A stretch of 64,000 nt of DNA from Cladopsammia gracilis (GCA_022457155.1 JAJGOT010000450.1:646748-710747); one strand, 5' to 3'; shown: positions 55,601-63,985, numbered from the stretch's first letter. Numbers and translations are program-made. Notes: generated by a model not told the origin, from the sequence alone.

Positions 55601-56578
55601 AGCGTACCAAAAAGGTACGATTAGGTATAAATATTCACGTGAAAATAATTTGTATTTTGCACATGCTGACGTAAACAGACCTTATTAACATATATACAGA
55701 AAAATAATGAAACGACCCCATCTTGGAATAACGGCGATGTATAGAAGCCCCCACAAGAACGCCCTAGCTTACCGATTATTTATTTGACCTTAGGATGCCT
55801 TTTGTAATGCTTTAGTAATTACCCCAGACTCACTAGAACCGTTTATTGTTCTTAGGGGTGAATATGGATTGCAGCAGTATTCGGAGGTCAAATCGGTAAG
55901 CAAATGAATCAATGTATTGTACGCCATACTTCCTTCGCAGCCGTTATTTGAGTCGCAACGCAACGTTTCACCCCGTTGCGTGACGACTCAAATGACAACT
56001 GCAAAGGAGACTACGGTACGCAAGCCGGGAGAGAAAAGTGTTCTCTTATATCTGAGGTACAAAAAGGTGGTCAAAAAAAGGTAGTTTGAAAAGGGTGTGT
56101 CCTCTGTCGAGATACATTAGATGCGGTTACACGGGGCACTTTTACCGTGGTAAATAGAGAACTTTAGATCGGACTACGAGTACGAGATTGAGTACGAGTA
56201 CGACTTTTCAAACCTAGTTCGTGTGCTCTGGATAATCATTTATCACCACAATTTTGTACCTAGAGTCTCCTTATCCTCTGTTCAGCAACAGGAAGAACCG
56301 ACAGCTTTGGGGACGTGACTGGCTTGAAATTCGCCAGTCGTACTCGTACTCAAATCTAAAGTTCACCAATGACCCTTTCGCCACGGGAAACTGCATTTGG
56401 TGAGTGTAACCGACATTTCCCGAGTGAAATTTCCAGTGGTAAATATCCATGGATACATCACGATCACACGAAGCGCCCAATAGAGGATTTACGGTAACAA
56501 CGTGTCGTTTTAATGGTTCTGTATTTTGTTTTCTTGTCTTGGCAGATAATAGTCAAGCTTCCGCAAAAGAACTCTTAA
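34633..56578 (+). CDS. ALDH2: mitochondrial aldehyde dehydrogenase, ALDH2 type (13 exons)
   Basis: Exons: 34633-34740, 37388-37426, 38754-38858, 40607-40747, 42837-42966, 44592-44782, 45710-45823, 48922-49209, 52372-52536, 53774-53931, 54675-54749, 55856-55895, 56546-56578. All have GT-AG borders and phases that join without gaps into 528 aa. It catalyses NAD-dependent oxidation of aldehydes to carboxylates. Residues 1-36 are Arg-rich without acids until the end ([20 protein letters not shown]), a mitochondrial presequence. Catalytic residues are present: Asn197 (PWNFP), Lys220 (VVMKPAEQ), Glu296 (LELGGKSPN), nucleophile Cys330 in GQCCCAGSR, and Glu427 (EEIFGP). The end [14 protein letters not shown] matches the family C-terminus, including the Glu of xSEVK. 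Thirteen exons equals the human ALDH2 count. An ALDH1-type assignment is less likely given the presequence. Nothing appears broken. Introns total about 20 kb of repeats. Confidence 0.95.
34880..35260 (-). pseudogene. LINE reverse transcriptase C-terminal remnant in ALDH intron 1
   Basis: On the minus strand, [10 protein letters not shown], then [25 protein letters not shown], and (in another frame) [20 protein letters not shown] form the typical end of CR1/L2/RTE-like polymerase proteins (shape: SYSGxxLWNxLP). At least one stop and one frameshift interrupt it. Its orientation is opposite to ALDH. Confidence 0.75.
35602..35833. mobile_element. MITE with homopolymer G/C arms
   Basis: AGGGACAGACCATTTAATTT at the left mirrors AAATTAAATGGTCCGTCCCT at the right. 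Each arm continues into G- or C-runs next to A/T-runs. The organisation resembles that of 18924-19210 (AGGG start, then G-runs), though sequence identity is low. It lies in ALDH intron 1. Confidence 0.65.
35834..37387 (+). other. rest of ALDH intron 1
   Basis: AT-rich intron with scattered TACATGT/ACATGTA palindromes (for example 36869-36884) and no recognised gene fragment. Confidence 0.4.
37427..38753 (+). other. ALDH intron 2
   Basis: Contains an ATA/ATAATA microsatellite at 37838-37872 and ACATGTACATGTAC at 37708. A TTTAAATC...CTCTACAG tract precedes exon 3. No coding remnant. Confidence 0.45.
38946..39316. mobile_element. 371-bp TIR element filled with GTCTCGG-like repeats
   Basis: TAGGGGTGGCGAATGGTA at the left is the exact mirror of TACCATTCGCCACCCCTA at the right. 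The (T/C)AGGGGTGG start is common in hAT-type MITEs. The interior is a degenerate array of GTCTCGG and related GTCTC motifs (more than fifteen). It lies in ALDH intron 3. Confidence 0.72.
39461..39620. mobile_element. MITE, TGTTGTGGTTCAAATTTTT family (copy 1)
   Basis: TGTTGTGGTTCAAATTTTTC at the left mirrors AAAAATTTGAACCACAACA at the right, with inner arms AAACCAGTTTGA. It is next to GTATG repeats that obscure any target duplication. It is related to 51742-51876 by its TATGTTGTGGT ends. It lies in ALDH intron 3. Confidence 0.7.
40834..41040. mobile_element. about 205-bp inverted-repeat element in ALDH intron 4
   Basis: GTCGAGGATGATCGACCGAG with TTAGTG mirrors CACTAACCCGGACGATCAC. The inner arms AACAACCTGAG, TGTTGACATTGACTG and AACTGTTGTTGTTGACATTG pair with their mirrors. 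AGTCATCTTCAGTGTCATCT lies near the centre. Confidence 0.7.
41678..42609. mobile_element. 932-bp hAT-like TIR element in ALDH intron 4
   Basis: CAGGGCTGTCAATAA at the left mirrors TTACTGACAGCCCTG at the right with one mismatch. A CAGGG start is characteristic of hAT termini. The flanking 8-mers do not match, so the target duplication is lost or the borders are shifted. No transposase frame of note. Confidence 0.62.
42967..44591 (+). other. ALDH intron 5
   Basis: Holds the LINE tail at 43965-44160 and several ACATGTACATGTA stretches (43248-43262). Otherwise it is AT-rich without coding remnants. Confidence 0.4.
43965..44160 (+). mobile_element. LINE 3' tail with GATT microsatellite
   Basis: ATTGCACGGCTCTCTGGAAG, then AATAAATAAAGATGATTGATTGATTGATTG is the usual look of a CR1/L2-like LINE 3' UTR ending in a short tandem tail. 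No protein-coding part remains. Plus orientation, ALDH intron 5. Confidence 0.55.
46220..46990. mobile_element. 771-bp TIR element with internal ORF in ALDH intron 7
   Basis: ATTTCTATGGTCGATGAGAG at the left mirrors CTCTCATCGACCATAGAAAT at the right (followed by TATAGAC on the left and its mirror GTCTATA on the right). A 98-codon minus-strand frame (46943-46647) has a natural-looking composition ([18 protein letters not shown]), and a 70-codon plus frame lies at 46353-46565. Neither matches a family I know. They could be a captured host fragment or the degenerate core of an autonomous relative. Confidence 0.65.
47083..47529. mobile_element. related TIR/foldback element beside the previous one
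   Basis: 47351-47529 is a palindrome with arms of about 70 bp (AAATTTACACCGGTTTTCCG, TGATGACGTAAATCGTGGTA and mirrors). At 47083, TTTCTGTGGTTGATGAGAGT nearly repeats the terminus of the 46220-46990 element. TGTAAAAAACAAAT occurs beside both (46932 and 47341). The two units probably belong to one family. Confidence 0.6.
47679..47942. mobile_element. 264-bp element nested in an older repeat
   Basis: CCGTATTTTCTCGATTCAA at the left mirrors TTTAATTGAGAAAATAGGG at the right, flanked by TA. The host repeat, seen uninterrupted at 24665-24760 (TGGACCATTAT, TGATATAAATA, GGCTTTTTAAAGT, ACTAAAAATGGTGA), is split here exactly at the element. This natural empty site supports an insertion with TA duplication. 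Confidence 0.7.
48040..48145. repeat. ACATG/TACATG-rich low-complexity tract
   Basis: Irregular array of ACATGAGCATACATGTACAT, GTACATAAGTACATGAG and similar motifs. The frames across it are artefacts. Confidence 0.7.
48150..48455 (+). pseudogene. LINE reverse transcriptase C-terminal remnant in ALDH intron 7
   Basis: An open frame of about 100 codons ends in TGA/TAA-rich sequence. It contains [20 protein letters not shown], then [20 protein letters not shown], the end of a LINE polymerase domain (shape: RR....L..FyKI ... SFF.RT...WN.LP). An A/T-rich tail follows. It is oriented like ALDH but is not part of it. Confidence 0.75.
49430..50545. repeat. 90-bp minisatellite in ALDH intron 8
   Basis: Units start at 49430, 49520, 49601 (the preceding unit is 81 bp) and then every 90 bp from 49691 to 50501, where the last one is partial: about 12.5 units. 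Each starts TGGTCACCTGCCTTACCCAT. Because 90 is divisible by three, several frames stay open on both strands, including one of 408 codons; these are by-products. Variant units repeat at a 270-bp spacing (49601-49870 versus 49871-50140), showing three-unit higher-order structure. A CCTT/CCCT-rich tract (49345-49381) precedes it. Confidence 0.92.
50746..50971 (+). mobile_element. tRNA-derived SINE in ALDH intron 8
   Basis: A tRNA-like head carries box A (TTAGCTCAGTTGGTAGAAC) and box B (AGGTTCGAATCCC, about 50798-50810). A non-tRNA body follows (GGATGACCACATAAAATTGG). Anticodon-stem pairs are mismatched, so a functional tRNA gene is unlikely. The body is interrupted by the MITE at 50972 and may resume after it. 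Confidence 0.65.
50972..51131. mobile_element. 160-bp MITE nested in the SINE
   Basis: AAAGGCCCATGTTCACCCAA at the left mirrors TTGGGTGAACATGGTCCTTT at the right with one mismatch. The arms extend through AGCTTTGCA. It lies in ALDH intron 8. Confidence 0.72.
51132..51729 (+). other. ALDH intron 8, unassigned part
   Basis: Partly repeat-like. CGATACAAATGCAATATTTA TCGATG motifs at 51520-51560 reappear as ATCGATATA/TATCGAATA motifs around 52240-52300. No gene fragment recognised. Confidence 0.35.
51742..51876. mobile_element. MITE, TATGTTGTGGT family (copy 2) with 9-10-bp duplication
   Basis: TATGTTGTGGTGCA at the left mirrors TGCACCACAACATA at the right. TACTTTATTG flanks it on both sides (51730-51739 and 51877-51886, with an extra TA at the left border). 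The inner arms AAATTTTATTTTCCTTTGTT and AACAAAGGAAAATAAAATTT pair. A 9-10-bp duplication is again Mutator-like. Confidence 0.7.
52753..53037 (+). pseudogene. unassigned ORF in ALDH intron 9
   Basis: A 94-codon frame, soluble and acidic in its middle ([20 protein letters not shown]), with a Pro/Lys/Gln-rich end. I do not recognise it. It is not an ALDH exon, because exons 9 and 10 join in frame across it. Transposon-derived or captured sequence is possible, and chance is not excluded. Confidence 0.2.
53123..53643. mobile_element. 521-bp TIR element with internal tandem repeats
   Basis: AAGGCGTCGTTCACACTTGG at the left mirrors CCAAGTGTGAACGATGCCTT at the right with one mismatch. Inside, a unit of about 165 bp (TTGTGCCCGTGCC, ATTCAGTGCCTGAGTACAAG, ATTATTGGCACGGG, ACTTACAAAAAGCCGT) occurs twice, each with its own small GGTGCC palindromes. 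It lies in ALDH intron 9. Confidence 0.75.
54085..54215. mobile_element. GAGTGTTTCATCAGG family element (copy 1)
   Basis: GAGTGTTTCATCAGGTTTCC at the left faces GGGAAACCCGATGAAACGTG at the right. Related ends recur at 59545-59575 and 59755-59882. It lies in ALDH intron 10. Confidence 0.55.
55307..55590. mobile_element. 284-bp MITE, AGAGCAGTTxTCA family (copy 2)
   Basis: AGAGCAGTTTTCATTTGAGT at the left mirrors ACTCAATTGACAACTGCTCT at the right. It aligns along its length with 20678-20959. It lies in ALDH intron 11. Confidence 0.75.
56157..56367. mobile_element. about 210-bp TIR element in ALDH intron 12
   Basis: GAACTTTAGATCGGACTACG at the left resembles the mirror of CGTACTCAAATCTAAAGTTC at the right. 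ACGAGTACGAG-type motifs repeat inside both ends. Confidence 0.6.
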
Positions 56579-57835
56579 ACAAATAGATGAGCAGTGGTTA
56601 ATGTGAATAACGTAAAACCAGTCCTCGATGTCGTAACATAGAAGCACTACATCTTTATACTTATTGGTGGTTTGCACGGTGGCCATGTTGGATCACAGAA
56701 ACAATAGAAATCATTTCCATAATCATAGTCACCATCATAACTTTAGTAACGTGTCAGAAGACATAGCAGAGGGTTAACCCTCTTTAACTTTTAAAAGTTC
56801 TCGTCAACTTTCTGTTACTCGTGTTCCCGATGTTCACGTTTGACCCGGGCTGAAGAGCTTTACGCTGCTGAAAGCCCATGTATCGTTACTGTTATTGTTA
56901 GTCTTGCAAACTTCATCTGTTAAAAACAACAACAAAACAAGGAAAAGAAAAGCAACGACAACAATATGACAACGCAGATATAAAATAGGGAGTAGCTCAA
57001 ATTTAGGAACTAAAAATAATGGTTCTGTAGGTAGGTAATTGAAGACTGAACCATTTATAATGTAGAAATTATTGCAAACTATTGTACTTTTATGGTTGCT
57101 GTATGAGATGAAAACGTGTTTTTTAGCGTGTACTTTAATATACCATGAAACCACTGACAGTAGAGTAGTAATATGTAATTGCAATTAAATCAAACGTCTC
57201 TAGTTTCGCACTCAGGAAGGCTTAAAAAAGAAAAAGGTGTGGAGAGGCTGTGTCGTCCCCGGGCTACCCCGGTAAATGGCGGGAAAACAGGAGGACCGAA
57301 TATCCCAGAAGCCACGAAGCTCTTTAGAACCTCTAATTTTATGGCCCTGGGTATCATGAAGCTCTATTGTTTCAGGACTAGGGTCATTCTTCTGTTGTTT
57401 GTTCTATTGTTTTCTCAGCCAATCCTGTGAGGTGTTCCGAGAGCTTCGTGCCCGCCGAATATCCGTCCCTGGGAACGAGGCAGGCATAGAAGCGAATCAT
57501 CCAGGCGAAATTTCGGAGGCGCACGCCCCTGTGTGACCAGCGTCTGTTACGCAGGCTATGGCCTGCCTTTGACTTGCTTGTATTTCAGCATAACTCCTCC
57601 ATTAACCAAATTTCTCCCTTTCCGTCTCAATCATTCTATGCTACGTGTCTTTCTACATGTCTTCTTCCTTTTCACAACCTCGCCCCAGGGCCTTCTCCGT
57701 TTTCAAAATGGCTAGGCGGGCGTAGAAAACCCAGGACAAGGCCGCCAAAATACTCCAAGAATCTTGGCGTAATTTGTTCACTAGAAATAAGTGTCTCGCA
57801 GAACGTCGCGAAGCTCTGAGGAGGGGTCAAGTCCA
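56579..57835. other. ALDH 3' flank and intergenic sequence
   Basis: The ALDH 3' UTR begins here, but no AATAAA was pinned down. CCCTGGGAACGAGGCAGGCA at 57470 resembles the terminus of the 88-bp element at 27017. No gene recognised. Confidence 0.4.
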
Positions 57836-58152
57836 AATCATACCGTCCAGAAGGACGTCGGACACCTTACTGAGACTTATATAACGGAGTAACTGGTTAG
57901 CTTTCAGTTGAGGTCAGGGGTAGCGGTTTGTTAAGGTAAATTTAGGACTAAGCAACCCGAGAAGCTAGGTGGTACAGTGGTACGGTAGGCTATGTAAGCC
58001 CAAGCCTAGCTGAGGTCACAGGTTCAATCCTGAGTGGGGATTTTAGATTTTCTTTTTTACACTTCAATTTATTGACAATAAAATTCTAAGTGTTGACGTT
58101 ACGTTATATAAGTCTCAATAAGGTGTCCGACGTCCTTCTGGACGGTATGATT
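57836..58152 (+). mobile_element. copy A of the tRNA-like TIR family
   Basis: AATCATACCGTCCAGAAGGA at the left is the exact mirror of the right end, with about 50 bp of TIR continuing through GTCGGACACCTTA and ACTTATATAACG. The centre holds CTAGGTGGTACAGTGGTACG, then GAGGTCACAGGTTCAATCCT, which looks like a tRNA D-arm and a T-arm/box B. CTGAGGAGGG flanks at 57815-57824 and 58164-58173. Confidence 0.75.
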
Positions 58153-58577
58153 GAGGCACAACCCTGAGGAGGGTGTACCGCTGGTCGAAGGTCCTTTCGG
58201 TGGTTCGCGTGCCGTTTACCGTCCCCTATCTTTGTTTACCATGCTCCTATAGGCTTACATGAAGTATACCAAATTTTAAAAAAAAGTTCCAGGCGTTTCC
58301 TGACGTCATCGAAGCTTTGTTGCGCTGTTGCCAGGCAACTGCATTACACTTCCAAGTATATAGGAATATCAATATATTTTGCGCTCGAATTTGCGCGGCA
58401 TAGTTCTCCAGGCACGACAAATTTATTAACCTAGCTACGCTCGCGCAAGGAAAAACACAAGATCAATGAGCGTTTTTGGAGGCCGGCATTGTTTGTGTTT
58501 TGGCCATCTGAAACCGTCGTTGAAACGAGAACATTTCATCATTTGTGGAGTATTACGACAGGTCAGCATTAGATCCC

Positions 58578-58880
58578 ATCCACCAACACCACCTCGGACA
58601 CTTATTGAAAATTATATAACGTAATGTGGACACAATTTTATTTTAAACAAATTTTTAAGTGTAAAAATGAAAATCTAAAATCCCACTCAGGATTGAACCT
58701 GTGACCTCAGCTAGGCTTAGGCTTACATAGCCTTCCGTACCAGAGAACCACCTAGCTTCTCGAGTTGCTTAGGCCTAAATTTAATTCTATCAACTGCTAA
58801 CCCCAACCTCAACTGAAAGCTAACCAGTTACTCCGTTATGTAAGTCTCAATAAGGCGTCCGAGGTGGTGGTGGTGGATGG
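58578..58880 (-). mobile_element. copy B of the tRNA-like TIR family
   Basis: Same core as copy A but reversed (CCCACTCAGGATTGAACCTG, then AGCTTCTCGAGTTGCTTAGG). Here the extreme ends are CATCCACCAACACCACCTCG and its mirror, a different sequence from copy A's ends. ATTAGATCCCATCC flanks both sides (58568-58581 and 58881-58894). Confidence 0.72.
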
Positions 58881-58890
58881 ATTAGATCCC

Positions 58891-59295
58891 ATCCGTCTAA
58901 ACCACCTCGGACACTTATTGGGAATTGTATAACGGAATGTCGACACTAAGAATTTTATTTTCAATAAATTTTTAAGTGTAAAATCCCACTCGGGATTGAA
59001 CCTGTGACCTCAGTTAGGCTTAGGCTTACACAGGAGCCACATAGCCTACTGTACCACCTAGCTTCTCGGGTTGTTCAGGCCTAAATTTAACTATAGATAG
59101 ATTAGATTGGTATTTTTACAGAAGAAACTATAGATTAGATTAGATTAGTATTTTTACAGAAGAAGAGCCTCTTAATTGTTGGAATCTGTAATATTATCAT
59201 ATCATTATATCAACTGCTAACCCCAACCTCAACTGAAAGCTAACCAGTTACTCCGTTATGTAAGTCTCGATAAGGCGTCCGAGGTGGTGTTGGTT
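58891..59295 (-). mobile_element. copy C of the tRNA-like TIR family
   Basis: Directly abuts copy B. The ends AACCACCTCGGACACTTATT and CGATAAGGCGTCCGAGGTGG are inverted. The same reversed core is present. About 120 bp of extra sequence (59095-59210) includes a duplicated ATAGATTAGAT...TATTTTTACAGAAGAA unit. Confidence 0.7.
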
Positions 59296-59754
59296 GTGAA
59301 AGCGGATAAGGCCCTGGGGATGAGGAAGTCATTTCCTGGGTGGTGTCCAAGTCAGTGTTATTCTGCTTTCATCAAAAAAGCCCCTTGCGTATCCCCAAAG
59401 CCAAGGACTACCACCTGTCGCTTTTAGTCCACGCAGGTACAATTGAAATTGTACGCTTGTGATGAAAACAGCAAGTTTTAGCTCGGCAGCGAATACAGCC
59501 ACCTCCCTAGCTGCCGGCCCACTTCTCGGTGTTTGCAAATCCTGATGAAGCACTCTTACTCGTGTTTGTTAAACTACTTGAATGAAGTTTTAAAACGGCT
59601 TCAACACGCTCCAACATTTTCGGGAACAGGAAATGTTGAATGAATGTTTAAACCAATTTAAATTTGTTCCAAAACGCTTTCAACGAGATTTCAATATGTC
59701 AAACGACCTGTTCAAACGGTCCAAATGTTGAGGTAATAATATCAAATACGAGGA

Positions 59755-59882
59755 AGAGTGTTTCATCAGGATATCCAAACACCGAGAAGTCGGTTGGAAA
59801 ACGAGGCGCAGCCGAGTTTTTTTTTTTTGTTGTTGTTGTTGTTTCACCCACTTAGAGGTGTTAGATACCTGATGAAACACTC
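59755..59882. mobile_element. GAGTGTTTCATCAGG family element (copy 2)
   Basis: GAGTGTTTCATCAGGATATC at the left mirrors ATACCTGATGAAACACTC at the right. GAGGCGCAGCCGAG lies inside, beside T-runs and GTT microsatellite. Confidence 0.6.
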
Positions 59883-60244
59883 TTTGGAATGTTTGATATT
59901 GCTTCTCAAAATGATCATTAAATGCGTAAAAAAAAAAAAAAAAAGGAATAAAATCGCCATAATATATGCAAATTAAGACCGGGTATCCAAACCTCTTTCA
60001 CGGTCGTGATTCCTTTGTGTTCTCGTCATGAATTATTAAATGAGTTTTAGAAGTATGTTGAAACCGTTTACACTTAAAACCTCATCTAGGCCCGTTTGCA
60101 CATCTTGATCAGGATTAAACCCGAACCAGCGTTTTTAGCTCTCGTGTTTGAAAGCCTTCCGTGTACGCATAACAACGCCGCAAACGGTTCGCGATGGCTC
60201 GATCGCAAAACCTCTACTATATCAGATTTTAGTGCGAGCTCGTT

Positions 60245-60365
60245 TTCGATATGCGTAATTCCGTATACTCGTTCGCCTATAACTCTTGAACGAATTTCTC
60301 TTGCGCTTCAAAATTTGGCCCAGATGTGTAGTTTTAAACTCTACAATTAAATAAATATTTTGGAA
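60245..60365. repeat. dispersed repeat, inverted copy of 25560-25665
   Basis: TACTCGTTCGCCTATAACTC and AAAATTTGGCCCAGATGTGT mirror the intronic copy in paralogue B. Confidence 0.6.
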
Positions 60366-60884
60366 TCGAAATCTATTTTTTCAATGCTTCTGAACTTTGA
60401 TGACTTTATTGCAAACCAAGCCGGATACATGTACCTAACTGAAGAAACGTTGGGAAACGAGAAAGCATAAGCATAAACGATATGACGCATTGGAGTTCTG
60501 AGAAGAAGGCAAATAACGCGTTTTAACATTCCATTTATTGTTGTTGATCTATTCCGTATTGAATGTTTTTCAGAGGATGAGCATACTTTGTTATAAAATG
60601 TGCAATTTATCTGAGAACACAAGAACTTTTTTCACTTTCCCAGAAAATCATTGCCTTTTACCCGACAACGTTTTTTCAATCAGGTGCAAACGTTACGTCG
60701 TATGTCTAAAAAGGGCGCGAAAATCAAACATGTTGCTTGTAAGCAGAAGTTTTTTTATTCTCAATGCTTTCCATGCACTGGTCTCATTTGAAATCTGTAG
60801 ACTTTTCGGTATGTACTTGGTGTATCCCTTATTAGTTTGTATTTAAACACTTAGTTTTTATTTCAGTAGAAAAAGAAGATAAAA

Positions 60885-60957
60885 ACAGCAGAATGGGGAA
60901 TCGAACCCAGGCCGTATGATCTACTCCCTGCACACTATCCACTACACCACCGAGGAC
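60885..60957 (-). mobile_element. tRNA-like SINE head (minus strand)
   Basis: On the minus strand TCCTCGGTGGTGTAGTGGAT, then CCTGGGTTCGATTCCCC gives clear box A and box B. The anticodon arm cannot be paired well, and A-rich sequence follows. It is better read as a SINE or tRNA pseudogene than a working tRNA gene. Confidence 0.55.
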
Positions 60958-60999
60958 TAGCTGCCGGAAATTGTAATTTTTAAGGGATGTTTAACAATT

Positions 61000-61064
61000 A
61001 GACCCGTAGCCCGAAAGGGCTACGGGTCAATAGCCCATGAGGCGAAGCCGAATGGGCTATTGAC

Positions 61065-61098
<34 letters not shown>

Positions 61099-61246
61099 TA
61101 GTATTACCCAACTAGTCGGACAGAAAAAGGCAATAATAAAAAAAAAGCAATTGCAAGTTGAAGAAATATTTATTTGGGAATAAAACGAAAAATAAAACCG
61201 GCGAATTTCGCTACTCGATGACTATTACTATTAGACCCCTAGTAGC

Positions 61247-61284
<38 letters not shown>

Positions 61285-61300
61285 GTTGGGTGATACTAAA
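61000..61300. mobile_element. nested palindromic MITE sequence
   Basis: TTTTAGTATTACCCAACTAG at 61096 mirrors CTAGTTGGGTGATACTAAAA at 61281-61300 (about 205 bp). To the left, ATTAGACCCGTAGCCCGAAA and AATAGCCCATGAGGCGAAGC form small stacked hairpins that also involve TTAGACCC at 61231. Confidence 0.65.
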
Positions 61301-61729
61301 AGATAATATGCTGCTAACCCAGACAATATATAAGAACTAACCCTTTCGATACACTGGAAATACTGGAATCAGTGCTTAACCCTAAATACTAAAATCAGTG
61401 CTTCAACCCTAGATACTGTAATCCGACCCTAAATTGCACTGCAACATATCTAAATACATTACAATAAGGGATACATGAAGTACCATACATTATGATCAGG
61501 GATACACCAAGTGCCTAGGGACGTTTGTGCCGTAAACTGCTGGATATTTGCAAATGATATTCATAATCGTCAGTGTCACGACTTTGCTCTACGGACGCCA
61601 TCTTATTTATTTCGTACTTTCTCCTCATGGTTCGTCGGCCGATCGATCGAAAAAGATAGGCAAATATAGATAGAACATTTTCCATGTCTTGAACGTTGTG
61701 TTTGCGATCATCGGTGACTCCACGGGAAA

Positions 61730-61870
61730 CAACAGACAGACAGACAGACAGACAGACACCTTTATTTAAAAATAAAATTCTATGTTCTCCCAGGGTAGTC
61801 CCTTTAGAGGGTTAAAAAAACCCACTGCTATCAATGGGAACCCTGGGAGAAACATAATTAACTAAATTTA
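61730..61870 (-). mobile_element. LINE 3' tail with CTGT microsatellite (minus strand)
   Basis: On the minus strand, TCCCAGGGTTCCCATTGATA leads to AATAAAGGTGTCTGTCTGTC, a 3' UTR with a poly(A) signal running into a tetranucleotide tail. This is typical of CR1/L2-like LINEs. No coding part is seen. Confidence 0.55.
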
Positions 61871-62124
61871 AATATACAAATAATGAAAAAAATATATATA
61901 TCTTTAAAAAATAAACGTAGAAAGTAAACGTAAAAAGTGCTTGCACTGACGCAAACTGTTTGCTATCAAGCCATCGTAAACGTTTTGCATCTGTAGGTTT
62001 TAAATTTAAGTTAATACAGTTTGGGATTAGTCAATTTAAAAATGAAGGGCAAACGACCTTTTACATATTACTGTATGTCAAATTTGACAAACAGATTCCA
62101 TTTTGCCGTGCGTCTGTCGGTTAT

Positions 62125-62231
62125 AGATCACAGATGACGTCCAATTGTGGTAAGAACAAAAAAATTGGCCAACGAGCCGCAGGCGAGTTGGTCACCGATG
62201 TTCTTACCACATTTTTACGTCTTCTGTGATC
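62125..62231. mobile_element. about 105-bp inverted repeat
   Basis: ATCACAGATGACGT and TGTGGTAAGAAC at the left mirror GTTCTTACCACA and ACGTCTTCTGTGAT at the right. The inner motif GGCCAACGAGCCGCAGGCGA resembles other GCCGCAGGCGAG/GCGCAGCCGAG palindromes in the window (59810, 62808). Confidence 0.55.
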
Positions 62232-62397
62232 TCCAACTTTTCGCCTCGGTTTCGTCAATAGCTGTCAATAGCTTCTGCTAAACATTTTTTCGATGCCTTC
62301 ACTTGCCCTTTCTGGAACAATCTTGTCCACATTTTCAAATCTCTCCGCCATGTTGGAGGAAACAGAGAAAACAAATTCTCCATGAGGTCGGCTGTGC

Positions 62398-62600
62398 GTC
62401 TGTACTCTAATAGATCATAGGTAATGACCAATGAAAATGCGCGTATGACTTACATACTTCACGACGTCAACTGTGCGTCTGTGCTCTAATAGATCATAGG
62501 TAATGACCAATCAAAATGCGCGTATGACTTACATTACATACTCCATGACGTCAGCCGTGTGTCTGTACTCTAATAGATCATAGGTAATGACCAATCAAAA
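62398..62600. repeat. three tandem copies, period 79-84 bp
   Basis: Copies start at 62398, 62477 and 62561. Each begins GTCTGTxCTCTAATAGATCA and contains AGGTAATGACCAATxAAAAT. The first two also carry GCGCGTATGACTTACAT. Confidence 0.8.
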
Positions 62601-63576
62601 TGTAGTCAAAGTAAACTTGGATTAACGACTTTTACCAGGACGAGAACCAATAAAATAAGTCCAACGCGCGCTAACCACTTATAATAACCTCCACTTACCT
62701 TTTTAATTGGTTTCAGCATAATACATATTGTCCTTCATTTGTCTTGACGGCTCTATGTAATGTTTACTACATGAGCGGGAGTGTTGTATCGGCCTATACA
62801 ATCACGAGGCGCAGCCGAGTGAATGTATAGTGCAGATACAAGTCATACAACACGGACGCGAATGTAGTAAACAACTTGTGAAATTCACATTCCAGATACA
62901 ACTCACTAGTGGTTGTATCTAATTTACATTTCAGATGCAACTCGCTTGTGAGTTGTATCTGATTTACGGGATTTACCATGGAATGGCTCATTTCTATTTG
63001 TTAGTACTCTTATGAATTATTAATGAATTTTACAACTACAGTTACGACACAGTTTTGTTCAATATGCTGATCGGGCCCCGGTTGTTCAAAAGGTGGATAG
63101 CGCTATCCACCGAGTAAACCACTATCCAATGGATAAGTATGAACAAAATCAATTGTGTTATCCACTAGATAGTAAAAATGCTCGAAACTCGAACTTTATA
63201 TTGTTGTTATGTGTTTGCCTTTTGTCCATTTAAAGATCACGAGAGCGGTTAAATTCCAAGTTGTCCAAGTTCTGAGTGAAACCAAACATCGTATTCAAAT
63301 TCGCTTATTTTTAAGAGGATTTGTTCGGCAGAGTGCCGGGCTGAAGTTTCATTCCGGGCCAAAGTTCGCCAATGTAATCGGTTACAGATTGCCAGCAAAT
63401 TGACATGGCCGCTTATCGTTGAAAAGAACTCTCCTAAAACGCCATTTTATGCTGTATTATGTAACAAAATACTCTACGATTCTTGAAGTATTCTATGGGC
63501 AGCGAGAAAAGTTAAAATATAAGGCGGTCACCCCCAACTCCCACCCCCTCCCGCCGTATTTCATAACTTTTTTGGG
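62601..63576. other. intergenic, repeat fragments
   Basis: Contains CGAGGCGCAGCCGAG (62802), a GTTGTATCTxATTTAC pair (62923 and 62956) and a GGGCCCCGGTTGTTC-type end (63074) followed by GGATAGCGCTATCC. The 64-codon frame at 63209-63403 has no family match. Confidence 0.4.
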
Positions 63577-63985
63577 TCACGCGTAACAAGATAGCGACGC
63601 CTTGCGGTCACGCATTTACCTTAATGAACTCTATAAGTACGTGATTATGGCGCGGATTTTGGGATCTGTCTAGGCTTCAGGCAATTGGTAAGCCATTGTA
63701 TTTTAGCCCTCTTCAAATATTTATTTTGTCTTGTTTCTTTTGTTTTATGTCATTTGTACTTCATTGCGCATAGATCGTCTTTTCTAATTTTTTGGGCACG
63801 TGTAACAAGATAGCGACGCCTTGAGGTCACGCATTTACCACACTTAGTGAACTCTATGAGTACGTGATACACATTCAATGAAATATTTCTTAAGGATTTT
63901 GGGATTTGTCTAGGCCTCAGGCAATTGGTGAGGCATTGTATTTTAGTCCTCTTGTTTCTTTTGTTTTGTGTCATTTGTACTTCAT
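63577..63985. repeat. tandem duplication of about 220 bp
   Basis: GTAACAAGATAGCGACGCCT at 63583 and 63803 begins two copies. They share GGTCACGCATTTACC, TGAACTCTATxAGTACGTGA, GGATTTTGGGATxTGTCTAG, CAGGCAATTGGT, and TCATTTGTACTTCATT. The second copy reaches nearly the window end. Confidence 0.75.

Noticed and set aside
57800..59300. Three adjacent copies as a simple satellite
   Set aside because: The copies differ in orientation, have inverted ends and have separate flanking direct repeats, so they are individual insertions rather than a tandem array.
60885..60957. Functional tRNA gene on the minus strand
   Set aside because: The anticodon arm does not pair convincingly; SINE or tRNA pseudogene is the simpler reading.
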